This document shows, piece after piece, positions 32,301-44,400 of a DNA stretch of 64,000 bases (its first letter is position 1; every line of letters begins with the position of its first letter). The stretch comes from Haliclystus octoradiatus (lineage: Eukaryota > Cnidaria > Staurozoa > Stauromedusae > Haliclystidae): assembly GCA_916610825.1 (NCBI GenBank), contig OU744447.1, positions 38,353,171 to 38,417,170 of the forward strand. The letters are read 5' to 3'. The notes under the pieces are model-generated. The model saw only the letters and a program-made list of their open reading frames with translations, had not been told where the DNA came from and ran no database searches. The position numbers and the translations under genes are program-made.

Positions 32301-35055
32301 TCTGTAGAGAAATATACATATATAGTAACCTTGATCTTTTTCTCAAATTTATTCAGTACGAAATGGAATCGATCAACACAACTAAGCAACAGTTAGACGA
32401 CGGCAAACGCACCCTCGACAATATGATGGCTAAGATGGCCCAGGAAACGGTTTGTGAATTTGAACTGTAGGAATTTGTTTAATTTTTCTTTTATTAATTC
32501 CAAATGATCAGTACTAAAACTTGTAATACAAACAATATATAACACCCATGGAAGTCCACTTCCCTCTTTGTCTCGATTAATAATAATGAGATACGTATAG
32601 AGAACAGGCCCAACAAAACTAAAGCTCCATCAATATATAGACAGAGTTACGTAGGAACTACAGTATAGGTGTTCCTTCTGTATATAACTAACTTTTAGTA
32701 ACACATATACAGTGAAACCTGTATATAACAGCCAGCTACGAGAGGTAGATGAATTGACCACTATAGACAGGGGGCTTTTATATACAGGTTCAATTCAATA
32801 GAAAGTACTATTTTGGGTGTTGCAGGAGTGACCAATATGGACAGGCGGCCGCTTTATAGAGGTGACCGTTAAAAGAGGTTTGACTGTAATGAATATTGTT
32901 TGATTCGAAACTGTTTGCGTTTTTTTCTATTTAGGAAACAGTTCTACAAAATACAGAAAAAATGGAAGTTAAAGTATCCGAACTGAACGAGGTTGTTGAG
33001 AAACTAAAAGCCAATTCGAACGATATGAATATAGATGAAGCGGTTGTTACGACAGCCCCGTTATACAATCAGTGAGTTATTAATTTTTCAAATTGGTCTT
33101 GTTGAAATGTGAAGTCTTGCTTGCAGAATTTTAATATGACGACAAAAGTTATATATGTTTTGCGGTGTGGTATTTAACTCTAAACGATATACTGTAAAGT
33201 ATAAGCAATTCATGATAGCGGCATCCGATTAGGTATGCCCTCTGCTCGAAACACAGTTCAAGAGTTCATAAAGAGTTCATGAACAGTTCATTAACGTTAA
33301 ATGGCCGAATTGTCATGGACTTTTTTACGAACGTTAAATGGCCAAATTTTCATAGATTTTTACATGAGCTGTTCATGAATGTTAAATGGCCCAATTTTCA
33401 TGAACAGTTCATGAACAGTTTATAAAAAAGTCAATAAGAATTGGACCATTTAACGTTCATGAATTAGTTCATGAACTCCTGAACTGTTTTTTGCATTGGT
33501 CAAAACTATTTAATTTATTCTGCTCCAAACTCAATTGGCATGTTGACCAAGTTCAACCAGGGTAATTGGTTGGCATGGTGACCATAGAAAACAGAATCAA
33601 AGATTTCTGAAGGCTATACCATTTTTAATTAGATGTGCCTGTTTTAAAGGGCTGTTTTCTGTATGATTTTATTAGAGAATATCGGAAATTGGGGTCAAGC
33701 TGTTCAGTTATTGAGTTGGTCTTTCACAGTATTTGCTTCGAGCCCTGTGAGTACCTTTCTAACGATATTTAGTAAAATATCAGCAGTGTCATAGGAATTC
33801 TTTTACGTCACAAGAATGTAGAGAATGTGCTGATGCCTACATAAAATTACATCATAAAATCGGGTATATAAAGTGTCATGTATCACAGACACATCGATCT
33901 GGAAGGTGTTTGTGTTTGTTTTGTTTTGTTGAATGAAATTGTTTTTCTTCTTGTGTGTAGAATTTTAAATTTATTCGCTGAAGAAAATGCTGTTGAAGAT
34001 GCAATATATTATTTATGCGAAGGACTGCGGAAAGAAGCGATTGATGTAGAGACATTTTTAAAGGTATGAAAATGAATATGTTTAAATATATTTGTGCTGA
34101 CTCGTGGCTATGTATTGACAAGATGGTGGCAAAAAGTGACAAACAATATAAATTACTATGAATCTCGAATATACTGAATCGCTATTGAAAACCTACTGAA
34201 ACGCACCTTAACATTTTAAAGCTACTCATGATGATATCAGAATCAAAATGCCCAATTGATCAGTAGCCTACTCACTCAGTAGGTTTTTAGTAGGTTTTCA
34301 GATCTTCAAAATCCGTGTAGTGTTGAATGTTGATAACCGCTAAAACATTTATTCTAGGGTTTATGTGTATGCAAATATGTTATCACTTCAGAAAAGCTAT
34401 CACACAAAATCACTAGAAACTCTTTTAAATTTCATGAAAGGTTCATTAAAATCTCACCCATCATCGTTATACCTTTCCATATAAAGCAGTCCAAGAGTCC
34501 ATTTGAAAATGTGTTTACAATATTCGAATTTTAATAAAGCAACTAATGTATACATCTCACCGTCATTAATTAATTATGCTTTGTTTAATTTCCATGTATG
34601 TCTAACATTCCTTAATATTGATTTTAACATTACAGCACAACGCTATCAACTATTATATAACTTTTTGAGTTTAATCCTTGTAGTTTTGATAGAATAAGTA
34701 ATCCTGGGGGTCAACTCCAGATTATAGCAATCCGGGAAGACGTGCCACTATATATCGTATGGTGAAACCTATTATTACGGTCACCTGGCTATAGTGGTTA
34801 CACTTTCAATGTCTCAAAAATGTTTCAATGTCTCATTTTCAACCTATTCCGGTTGTACTAATATTTTTATTATTATGCATGTTTTCCTACGTCCAACATT
34901 TTAAAACTGTTCAAATAATTACTTCGTTGTAGTTTAATATTCATTTTCATTTTCTTATTTAGAATGTCCGTTCGCTATCACGTGAGCAGTTCTTCTTGCG
35001 TGCGCATCTAGACAAAGCGAGGCAAACGGCTGGGCTTGGTGAAATGACCCGATAA
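26307..35055 (+). CDS. TSG101: Tumor susceptibility gene 101, ESCRT-I subunit
   Basis: ESCRT-I subunit that recognises ubiquitinated cargo and PTAP-type peptides at endosomes. Nine exons: 26307-26345, 27647-27731, 29267-29332, 29701-29864, 30574-31146, 32357-32449, 32935-33071, 33961-34063, 34963-35055. All junctions are GT..AG with matching phases, giving 450 residues (human 390). Residues 1-144 are the UEV domain (GSVYNIPIKTWLLENYPHSP, KHVDQSGKVYLPYLTDW, FGEEPPVFARP); it lacks the E2 catalytic cysteine, as the family does. Residues 145-275 are a Pro/Gln/Tyr-rich linker, longer than in human and encoded by one large exon. A coiled coil follows at about 280-375. The C-terminal steadiness box (NLFAEENAVEDAIYYLCEG to the end) is complete. 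The human PTAP before the steadiness box is TTAP here (TTAPLYNQ). The start codon opens an exon encoding MSWDGFLKDKLKK. Introns 1, 2 and 6 contain MITEs. Confidence 0.95.
27353..27520. mobile_element. TA-target MITE with TTAATATCC ends
   Basis: Starts CAGTCAAACTCGGTTAATAT and ends with the matching inverted repeat GATATTAAGCAAGTTCGACTG. The flanking TA dinucleotides (27351-27352 and 27521-27522) suit Tc1/mariner-type insertion. The interior repeats TTAATATCCC-like words. A second, worn copy is at 55911-56080. It lies in TSG101 intron 1. Confidence 0.8.
28110..29036. mobile_element. 927-bp TIR element with 6-bp target duplication
   Basis: Left end CCATAGACATAATAGATATA; the right end is its reverse complement, finishing at 29036. 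Imperfect inverted similarity continues inward for about 100 bp (CTGACACATGCTCCC against TAGACACATGCGCCC). The flanks repeat TGCAAG (28104-28109 and 29037-29042). No transposase frame was seen, so it is non-autonomous. It lies in TSG101 intron 2. Confidence 0.8.
29050..29205. repeat. Diverged CAGTG-family MITE piece
   Basis: GGTGACCACTATATGCAGGTGACC and related GACCACTATAGACAGGTGGC words match the interior of the intact MITE at 32710-32886. No clear ends remain. Confidence 0.5.
32710..32886. mobile_element. TA-target MITE, CAGTG/GACCACTATAGACAGG family
   Basis: Termini CAGTGAAACCT and AGGTTTGACTG are flanked by TA on both sides (32708-32709 and 32887-32888). The interior has paired GACCACTATAGACAGG-type words. 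Related sequence occurs at 9385-9420, 29050-29205, 34760-34805, 52845-52990, 58080-58550 and 59563-59590, which makes this the commonest small repeat in the window. It lies in TSG101 intron 6. Confidence 0.8.
33245..33495. repeat. GTTCATGAA / TTAAATGGCC palindromic repeat
   Basis: Many copies of GTTCATGAAC and (G)TTAAATGGCC appear in both orientations, forming a multi-arm palindrome. Fragments of the same family are at about 10480-10585, 12935-12985, 39918-40120 and 43085-43130. The origin is probably a foldback-like or MITE family. It is intronic in TSG101. Confidence 0.55.
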
Positions 35056-35465
35056 AAACAATTTTTAGATTCAACTATTTAGATTGAAAATTGAATTCTA
35101 AATGCAAATCGTCGTATAGTCGTGAGTATTATGGCAGAAGTCAACCATTGAGGTTCCCACAACCATCATGAAAGACCTATTGAATTGAATAATATCTTTT
35201 ACTGTCAAATTAAACGTCACGGCTTTTTGGCAATTTTGAATTACAATTTATTGCTGTATTAGATATTTCATTATTTTGAATAATTGATAAATAAATAATG
35301 ATGATGTAATCAAAATGCTATTAATAGCAATAATGATTTATGAAGATTATATCCGTAGTTATATCCAATCATCTGGCCTCAATTTTGAATATGTCTTCCT
35401 TGTTGGATCTGATTGGTTAATATTGCTTGGCTCCCATGGCGATTATCAAATCACATGTTGATAAT
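35056..35465. other. Convergent intergenic spacer
   Basis: A 410-bp gap between the TSG101 stop and the CAP-protein stop, transcribed towards each other. An AATAAA hexamer at 35290-35295 is a likely TSG101 polyadenylation signal. Nothing else was recognised. Confidence 0.6.
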
Positions 35466-37798
35466 TTATTTTTTTTGTTTCTCAAATTTATTTCTAATCC
35501 ACCTTTTACCGAAAGCAGAGATAGTAGACTGTTTGCTTGCTTTTGAATAACTCAAAGTTGCAAAACTTGTTTTGCTATAAGTTCTTGTTTGTGTAACTGT
35601 CGGGCCAGGTTTTCCATTTTTTCTTGGATATTTTGGCTCGATAATAATCTCTGTCTCGTTTGTAGAAGGGATAAATTTACCAAAATATTGTGGAAATCTG
35701 TAAAGTTCAGCTGATGAAATGACTGCAAACCCGTCTGGTCCTTTTGTATAACGAGGAACTTCATCGTCAAACCAATTCATATCAGGCTGAAATAAAATCA
35801 AACATTCATGGCTAGCACTCACTGATTCAGGGTAATTTCATAGATGCCCTCAGGGGGAAGGGGTTTTGCTTTCTTTTGCAAATTTATTTATACCCCCGGG
35901 AAATGTAATTTATGGTCAGCAGGTTTTTATAAAAAATATTAGTATTTTTGTTGTCATATTCATTGGCAATACGTTTTGTGCAGATATTCCCTAATTTTCA
36001 CATTTCTCGATTTTTAACATTAAGAAATTTAGATTGCTTTTTATAATCAAAATAATGTTACTTAATAGCATAAAATCCCATGTCAACTCTATTATGCATA
36101 TATGTGAATTTATAGTTATTTATTACATACATTCTTACCTTGAATTTGTTAATGAAAGCTAAATATGCCTGGCGCCCGGGGGAGAGGGGATTGCAAATCA
36201 ATGTTACCCCTCACCCAGGGGGATTAAATTAGTTTGGTGAGACCAATTTAGCGAATCCTTGGTGGTCACCTCCTGGGAAAGCCGCTGAGACACGCATAAG
36301 TTATCTACCTTAAGTGGCCTCCCAGCATTATCTGCCTCGTAGCCATGTATCTTTTCGTCAATTACTCCAGCTTTATCCATCTGTATTACATAATATGGTT
36401 CTCCTTTCAACTGACTTATGCCGCATCCAACTTTAGTAGCTCCTTTCCAGATCACCTGTAAAAAGCATCCCGTTGAAGAGCCGTCAATACTTTTCATTGT
36501 GTTCCAATTGAAGTTCCTTTCTTCGTCATGCCACGCCTACAAAATCAGCACATTACTTAAATTATAGGTCATATACATAAACAATAAAAGTAGAAATAAT
36601 TTAACAGTAACTGTCATGCATCACAACTGAGAGGAACTTATTCGATTACCTAATTTAATTCGTCTTGTGTCGAGTCCTTTTTGCATATTGTTGGACAAGT
36701 AAAGTAATACCTTTATAGTAGCCTTCCAGTGCGGGTAGATGACACCAAATGCCCAACATTCGCCACCTTTGCCTCTCGCCCAATCAGATGTGCCCAATAT
36801 ACCACCATCTGCCCATGCCTGCGCTTGCTTGACTAAGACTTGATCTGTTTGCAGAGGGAGTGCTTGATGGTTGAGTCTGTAAACATTGATGGCTTTTAAA
36901 CATTGAGTTTGACATCCAGGACCGCATTCTATATAGAAAGAAGATTACGTAGGCTGCGGTAATTTAATATATTATACTAAATTGTATTGCCTCCTGAAGT
37001 AAGTTCTGCTGCTATTAAGAAATGATAAAGTAATTCCGTTAGCTCAAGCCATACTCAGTACATATCTCATGTGATCGTCAAACATGGGAAAGTACTTTGA
37101 TGATGACTGTTATCTAATAATTAATGTGTGTCTCTTCGAAAGTTGTAGAAATGCAGTACTGTAAGTCTTGATGATTGTGACGGACGCCAATGTAATTGTA
37201 CCATGAAATAATCACTGAGTTTTACTATACTATACTCGCGCTTTTGTGACTTCTTAATAAATGTTAGTAACATGCTAACATCGGATGATTTATATGATCT
37301 GTGGAGTTGAAGTATTGAAAGAAACGAAACTATACTAATCAATGTCTTTAGCCTGTATACAGATCTTTTTATCATGTGGTTGAAATAAAATAATGAGTTA
37401 TCATAATATATATCATATAATTCATATTTAAATACTAATCAATGTCTTTAGCCTGTATACAGATCTTTTTATCATGTGGTTGAAATAAAATAATGAGTTA
37501 TCATAATATATATCATATAATTCATATTTAAAAATTAATCAATGTCTTTAGCCTGTATACAGATCTTTTTATCATGTGGTTGAAATAAAATAATGAGTCA
37601 TTTTATTCTATTACTAGATATGTAAATGTAGGAAATTCACCTCAGCAAGATATATTTCGGGTCAGTAAATATTGTTTGTAATTTTTCAAGTTTGCATTAA
37701 ATGTGAAAAACTATGAAGCGCTTCTTACCAGCTTTAACAAGGCGATATATTGAAACAGAAATAGCTATGAAGAAACCAAATATTCTCCAGTAGAACAT
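35466..37798 (-). CDS. CAP/SCP-domain protein with N-terminal signal sequence
   Basis: Member of the CAP superfamily (GAPR-1/CRISP/SCP type), probably secreted or type II membrane-anchored. Four exons, minus strand: 37729-37798, 36711-36928, 36309-36536, 35466-35786. Phases agree and give 278 residues. Residues 1-23 are hydrophobic (FYWRIFGFFIAISVSIY). A Cys-rich hinge (ECGPGCQTQC) follows. The CAP domain is at about 34-172, with NVYRLNHQALPL, LVKQAQAWAD, GGECWAFG and GCFLQVIWKGATKVGCG. The signature is degenerate: the usual GHFTQ histidine is cysteine, and the His normally paired with the GEN motif is not obvious, while the Glu in GGE is kept. A basic 107-residue C-terminal extension (WFDDEVPRYTKGPDGF) is encoded by the last exon and unrecognised. 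The molecular function is unknown. The start is the first ATG that gives the hydrophobic leader. Confidence 0.85.
37334..37599. repeat. 100-bp tandem triplication
   Basis: ACTAATCAATGTCTTTAGCC and the sequence following it recur at 37334, 37434 and 37534, exactly 100 bp apart. The third copy is partial and slightly changed. This recent local duplication lies in the first intron of the CAP-protein gene. Confidence 0.9.
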
Positions 37799-38412
37799 TC
37801 TCAATCGGTTTAAAATGTCCAATATCACATGGCTGTTAATACGGCAAGAGCGATAATGATTACGGTTTAATAATTAAATGTTACATTTCTCTACGAGCAC
37901 CACCAATCCAATATATAGAAACATTATTTGAAAGTAGATATTTGAAAATCGTTGACCCATATCGATCTCACGATCCGATTGACTCAATCCGATTACGCAA
38001 AATGTAGACTGGTAAGTAATATGCTGTGCTGTAATGAAAAATAAATTGGAGGCCCCAATGATGATGTCTCGAAGCCTATGCTGATCCAGAGACCAGGGGA
38101 CAGGGTGCGTAACTCTAAATAACGTCCCACTTTTTCTATTTTCAAATTTGTGAAATTTTACGGAATCCAATTTTGGAATCATAATCGTTGCTGTGTTAAA
38201 AGATTTTGTCATCTATTTTGCAAGAAAATGAATCCAAAAACGAGACTAACAGATGGACATTGTTTTTAAATATTTTTCTATAACAATATCATATTTAATA
38301 ATGAATACATATTATTGTGACACGCAAATTAATAATGCGCACGTCTGAATAAGTTGCAAAGAATATGTGAATTTCAATCTCAAAACAGCAGTTCATAAAA
38401 ACGAATTATTTG
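37799..38412. other. Intergenic spacer, CAP gene to MRPL21
   Basis: 614 bp between the MRPL21 stop and the CAP-protein start, both on the minus strand. It should hold the MRPL21 3' end and the CAP promoter. No repeat or further exon was recognised. Confidence 0.5.
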
Positions 38413-41400
38413 TTAGTTCGTGACGATTGGATCAAGCGTAAGAGAATCAATTCTAATTGCTGTTAGTTGCTGTCGATGGCCTATTGATAAGAAGAACAAG
38501 AACAAATCAATGTTATGCCACGTACCACAGCAGGGTGACCGACATGACCGTGACCGTGACCGCATCAATCATTGTCAAGTTCACAATTAAAAAAGATGGA
38601 AGAGTACTTTTTCTATGAAATAAAGCATTATTATAAAACAAGTATATCACAATGAAAGCTACAGAAACCCGTATGTAAATACATATAAACCTGTTCGCAT
38701 CTTTTATATTCTTTATCGATGGTTGAAATATATTCCTATCCATCTATCCATATTTGAGGGTAATTAGAGGTCATCTAAAAATTACATAGCCCCAGTAAAT
38801 GTTCCAATATTTGACACCCCTCCCCCTGTACGCAGAGGTACGCTTTTGGATCATCCGCTTGCGTGTGTGTATCAACACACTCCGTGTTTTTACAAAGTTT
38901 GTCTTTGTTGTTTCCAATAGTAACAAGTGCAATCATTTTTAGAAAAATAAATATTCTCACGAATAATGATGAATTTATAGTTTAGCTTTTCTGCCATAAA
39001 AATCAATTTAATCATCAATAAACTGATAATTAGTAGAATTACATTATTTTGAAAGTGCTATAGAAGCAATAAGATGCATACAGTACATACTTTCATGGTT
39101 GACACCTTGCCCCCCCTTGCGCAGCTGATATATTTTATGGATGGCCGCTTCCCTCAGCCCAAACAATGGGGCTGGGAACTGTCTTCTGGATTATTAGGTC
39201 CAGTCGGTCAATTCAATCATGATACGATTATATGAATTAGTAACAACAGTTGTTTTTTACTGTTGTTTGCTGATAAAATCATTATTAACAAGCCAGCATC
39301 AGCGATGGTACCATAGGGGGACATGGGGCTACAGCAGGGGGAAGGGGGCTATTTTTTTGAATTGGTGAAAACTTACACTGGGTTATATTCTCACAAAAAC
39401 GGTTTACTCTCTCCCTTCTTTTCTCTTTCGCTTTACCTGATCAAGAAGTTGAATAACTCACATCCCTTTGGTTTGGAAACCGTTGCTTGCAGGTATTAAT
39501 AAATTTTGCAGATACATGATGATAAATTAATTGAATAACGGTCTCACTCCTTGTTTTTCTTGTGTTTTGCAAGGCTGATTAATTTGTTATTTGTTTTTGT
39601 GTTCATTATTGTAATCTATTAAATGTATTACCATTCTTTCGTTTGTATCCTTTTCGTTTCTTCTTTTTAAATATAATTAATTTCTTTCCACGGAAATTCT
39701 CCACAACAAGTCCTTCAATATTTACGTGATCACGACTGAAAACGAAGAAAAACAATGTCTTGAGTTAAGAATAAAATACGATTTGAACCTAAGAATGAAA
39801 CAATTTCAATTTCTTCCCTTAGGTAGCTCAGTGGCAGAGTCTTTACACTATGCGCTTTGCAGCAGAGAGGGAAAAAGATAAAAAAGTAAAGTTTGATTAT
39901 TCCTCTGCGAAAAATTTCACTGAGTTTTCAAGAACACTTCAAAAAATTTATTAACATGCATAAACTGTTCTTGAACACCTCACTACAAAGACCAAAACCA
40001 TGAAAATGCCGTGAAAATACCATGAAAATGTGAAAATGTGAAAACAATGAATTTTTTGAGCCATGAAAAATTTGACCTGAAATGGTCTTCTTTCATGAAT
40101 TTGTTTATGAACTGTTTTCGAATGAGATATGCTACCGGAATCTTTCATTTTCGAACAATTCAAGCATTTATGTTTAAGAAGTGACTATCAGATCAGCCAT
40201 TCCTAAGTAGTTGTGTATGAATGAAATGATCATATTATTATCATTAATATTTCCATTCCATATCATCAGAAACGTAGATAAAAACCTACCTGACTAATGG
40301 CTTGCCAAATACAGTGAAGTCTTTACCGCCAACTAAAAGAACCTGAGATGCAAATAAAAACTTTACATAACAAACTCAATATGGTCACATTAATTTGTAG
40401 ATTGGAGATTAGAATTACAGGCCTGTTTGAAATTCCAGTCTTTATTTTGGAATTCATACAATTACGACTCTCCTGTGAAACCCCACAAGCTGAAAATAAG
40501 AGGATTCACACAAAAAATGGATAAACTTTTATTGCTTGAATTTTTAACATCGTAAGATTGTAAGTTATTGGATTCACATGGCATAACATTAAGAAAATAG
40601 TCTACTTTAACAAACGTTACCAGTCAGAGATTAAAGTAAAAGTAATTGAGACGGTCCCCATGCCGTATTATCATCATCATCATTTATTCAGGACCTGATA
40701 GGCGTCCGTCTCACTCTTCTATTTATAGAGGAATGGATGCTTTTCTCAGAACAATGATTGTCAATGTGCAACATGATGCCACAGTATTTTATAATTGATG
40801 AAAATGAGCCTTTATGCTGATCTGGTCACAAAAGGAGATCATACGTTTGAATTTGTTTGACAGATGTCAACATTACAACAGCTGCTCTTGATACCTTTTC
40901 AAGTTTAATTCTGTCGCCACAATCAGCTTGAATCTTTTGCGTTATGATCACATCACCTTTGGCAATTTTATACTGTCTACCACCTGAATTCAAACAAAAC
41001 AATGCAAGTGAAATTATTGGAAAGGGAAAGAAGGCTATCCTTTTCTAATCGTTTTGATCAGTTTCGGTTTTGTTCACATACTTCTCATTCTATCAAGTCG
41101 ATTTAAATTTTGAATTTTGATAACATTTTCTGATTCTAAAATGTAGTTGTATTTCTCGAGTACACGATTCTTCAGATTCCAAAATACGATTACGCGTGTC
41201 TAGGGTGCCAATTTCAGAGAGGTAACATTGACCGGCAGTCGCTACGATGAGCTTAGTTTTGGATCAAACTTAGCGTATTTCAAGTTTCAGCATGGTTCCA
41301 CGCACAGAAACAAAACAAACACACATGTGACTATAAGCGCGTAGAGCACATTGGTCATTTCTGCCCCTTTAAGACCTTTTAACAATTACTCTATAAATTT

Positions 41401-44400
41401 TGAACCTTAAAATAGCCTTTAAATAACCTACCAAACTGAACAATCGCAAACAAAAAGTCTCTGTTCTGATCTTTGCATATTTCAGCTTTCACTCTCTCAA
41501 CCACTGTGAAAATAAAACAAAGAAAATATGAAATTAATGAAAGGTTGCCAGTTTATTTAATCAAAGGTTTCCTTCAAATAAAACATCATTTGAAATTTTT
41601 ACATGTTAATGATCGTTTGCTGTCTTCGGTCGATTGGATATTATTGGGTTTGGTAGCATCTGTATTCGATATAGGTTTAGCAGAGGCAGACAGTAATCTA
41701 AAAGTTGATAAAATAAAATAAATCAATTCAATACAATTTTCTCCAACCCTAGAAATACTTTGTCTGATCCGGTCTGACCGGATTTTTCTAGGATCAGACT
41801 TTTAATATCTTTGATATTAATATATGCTGAGTTATTTGGGCTATTTTTATGAAAATTTTATGACTATTTCATTGTTTTTGATATTACTGTCTATGATCAT
41901 AAATATAGTCAAAGATTACAGATTGCTCGAATCCGAATTCTGTTGGATCGGAAATTCGGATCGGATTCCGATTGGGCATTTTTGCTAACATTTCGATTAG
42001 TAATGTCCAACACCATCCTTTGCATATCTCTACTTTGTATGTGGTCTCAACTATAACTAAATTATCATAAATTATCATAAATTACAGTTCATAGACTTCC
42101 TTCCCTGCAAATAGATAGAAGTTCACAGAAGATTTGTGAACTGATTATGATTATTATGATAGTTTGTCAATTATTTATAAAAAATTATGGAATTGAAATA
42201 GAAATCTTTCTAATGACTGCAAATTGAATATTAGGAACTTTGAGTTGCAGAAAATGCTTTGTCTAACCCTTGTTTGCAATCAATTGGGTTCAATAAAATG
42301 AGGGATTCCAGGATTGAGAGTCAGAGAAGGCTAGCACAAAAGCAACAAAAGGAAGGGAAGGAAATAGTTGCGTTCAAGTTTAATAAGCAGAAGACAAATA
42401 ATCTACTTCCTTTTCTTTAGAATATAAAATGAAAAGATGCATTTGTATTATATTTTATGATAATGGATGAACAATAATCCCCCCAAAAAAATCTGTGAAA
42501 ACATTTAAATGATTCAAAAGGGATGAAAATTTTAGGGTTCTGAAGAAAAGCTTCTTGGTGAATCATTTGATCAAAAACATCAGTGGGAATAGTGAACTTT
42601 TATTTTTAATAATGTTTCAGATACATTTGTTAGCCATTATTAAAATTCTACTCTTTTAAATTTGAGATGTTGTTTATCAGTGAAATCAAACCAAACATCA
42701 TAGCAAACCTTTGTAATTGTGAATTTCATCCTGTAATTAAATAGAACTTATTTTTTTGTAAACCATAAAGTGAAAAGGGCTAACAAATGTAGCCAAAAAG
42801 TTGTTAAATATAAAAATTAAGCGAAAATAAAAATTCAGGGTCTTTGATCGAAAACAAAACTTTAGGAAGCAAAAATTAGAATCCCGGAGGGAAAAATGTT
42901 TTATGGGACGGAACGCAGTTGATGGAACACTTACCTTGTTAAAGTTGCTGGTAGCCTTGGTAACACTGCCTTTTGTTGGAATAATGCTGGTAAATAGATA
43001 AAATTAACTAATCAATAAAATAGCCACGAAAATAGCAGCAAATAAATCCTAATCAAATGCAAATAAATGATCTATCCTGTGAAAATAATTCAGGAGCATT
43101 AAATGGTCCAATTTTCATAAATAGTTCACCAGGGTCGCCAAGAGAAGGGGGTGGAGTAGGGCAATTGCCCCAGGGCTTAGCATAGTACATGGCCCGCAAT
43201 ATTATGTCGAATATGAGATTATGCGTTGACACCATGTTTGCACAAATCCATTCAACATTTCCTTATCAAAAGGACGGCTGTTGATGATGATCACTTGCTA
43301 CGTGGGCTTCGATTACAACTCGGCAAAACAGCATGGAATCCGCAAAATGTAACGGAAATATGCAAATTAAAACTTGATTTCTGACGTTTCTATGGCAACT
43401 ACTACAAAAATAACAACGTCATCCATTGTATTCTATGGGAAAGGCTATGAATACGGAAGTAATTTTTATTACAATGATTCTATATTTTTTGTATCAACTT
43501 TTATCATTTTTGCTGTAACAGAATTACGGACGGCTGACAGAAGAAACAAGGCTCTTTAATTTTCTTTTAGTTTGAAATATCGACAATAGTTCTTCCTTTC
43601 ATTGGATCAATTGTTTTTGATTTTTATTCTCATCATTTTGTATGATTTATTCATGTTTTATTTTTCGTTGATTTCATCGTGTGACGAAGCTAGTTTTTCT
43701 TCAAGATATTTTTATTAATTATCAGAACAAAAAAAAACTTCACATTGTCACAATTGAAGCATGTACAAATACATAGATATCAAATTTATTTGGAAAATAT
43801 CAACTTGAAAATGTTCAACAAAGGTTCATCTTCGTGCCATGGTAGCATCAGGTGCATCATTCCATATGAAATCTGCACTTTATCGCCACCCTTCTTGAAA
43901 TTTAACAAAAACATAAGTGCAAATACAACTTGAAGAGCAGATATGTAACTTTTATCTCGGAATTTGCAACAGTGTCAATTTTATAGCACTTCAATAAAGG
44001 TGCGAAAATAAAATCTTGTGCTTCATTTAATCATTGGTATCTTCGCCATTTCTTATTATAATTGAGAAGAAAAATACAAACGATTCATGTATCGGACTCA
44101 CCGATTTAGTTTTAATTTTCGGACAATAGTGGTAAAAGAACATCAGTTCAGCACAAACAAATAAGAGACGTATTTAATTCAATAACTTTTAATAATAATA
44201 ACCATGAAATCTTTTATGATAAATTCGATTAAACACTTTTTCTATTTCTCAACATTCTACATTTATCTAAAACAGTTTGATCTCCAAACACTACTGACCA
44301 GGAAAACAATTACTACATTTACTTTTATTAAATTACAAATATTATGTGCGCATGCGCTAATCTAAGTAATGACACGTCTTAAACTCACTAGTATATATCA

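Noticed and set aside
39824..39870. tRNA gene suggested by GGTAGCTCAGTGGCAGAG
   Set aside because: Only an A-box-like word is present; no B box (GGTTCRANNCC) follows at the right distance and no cloverleaf forms.
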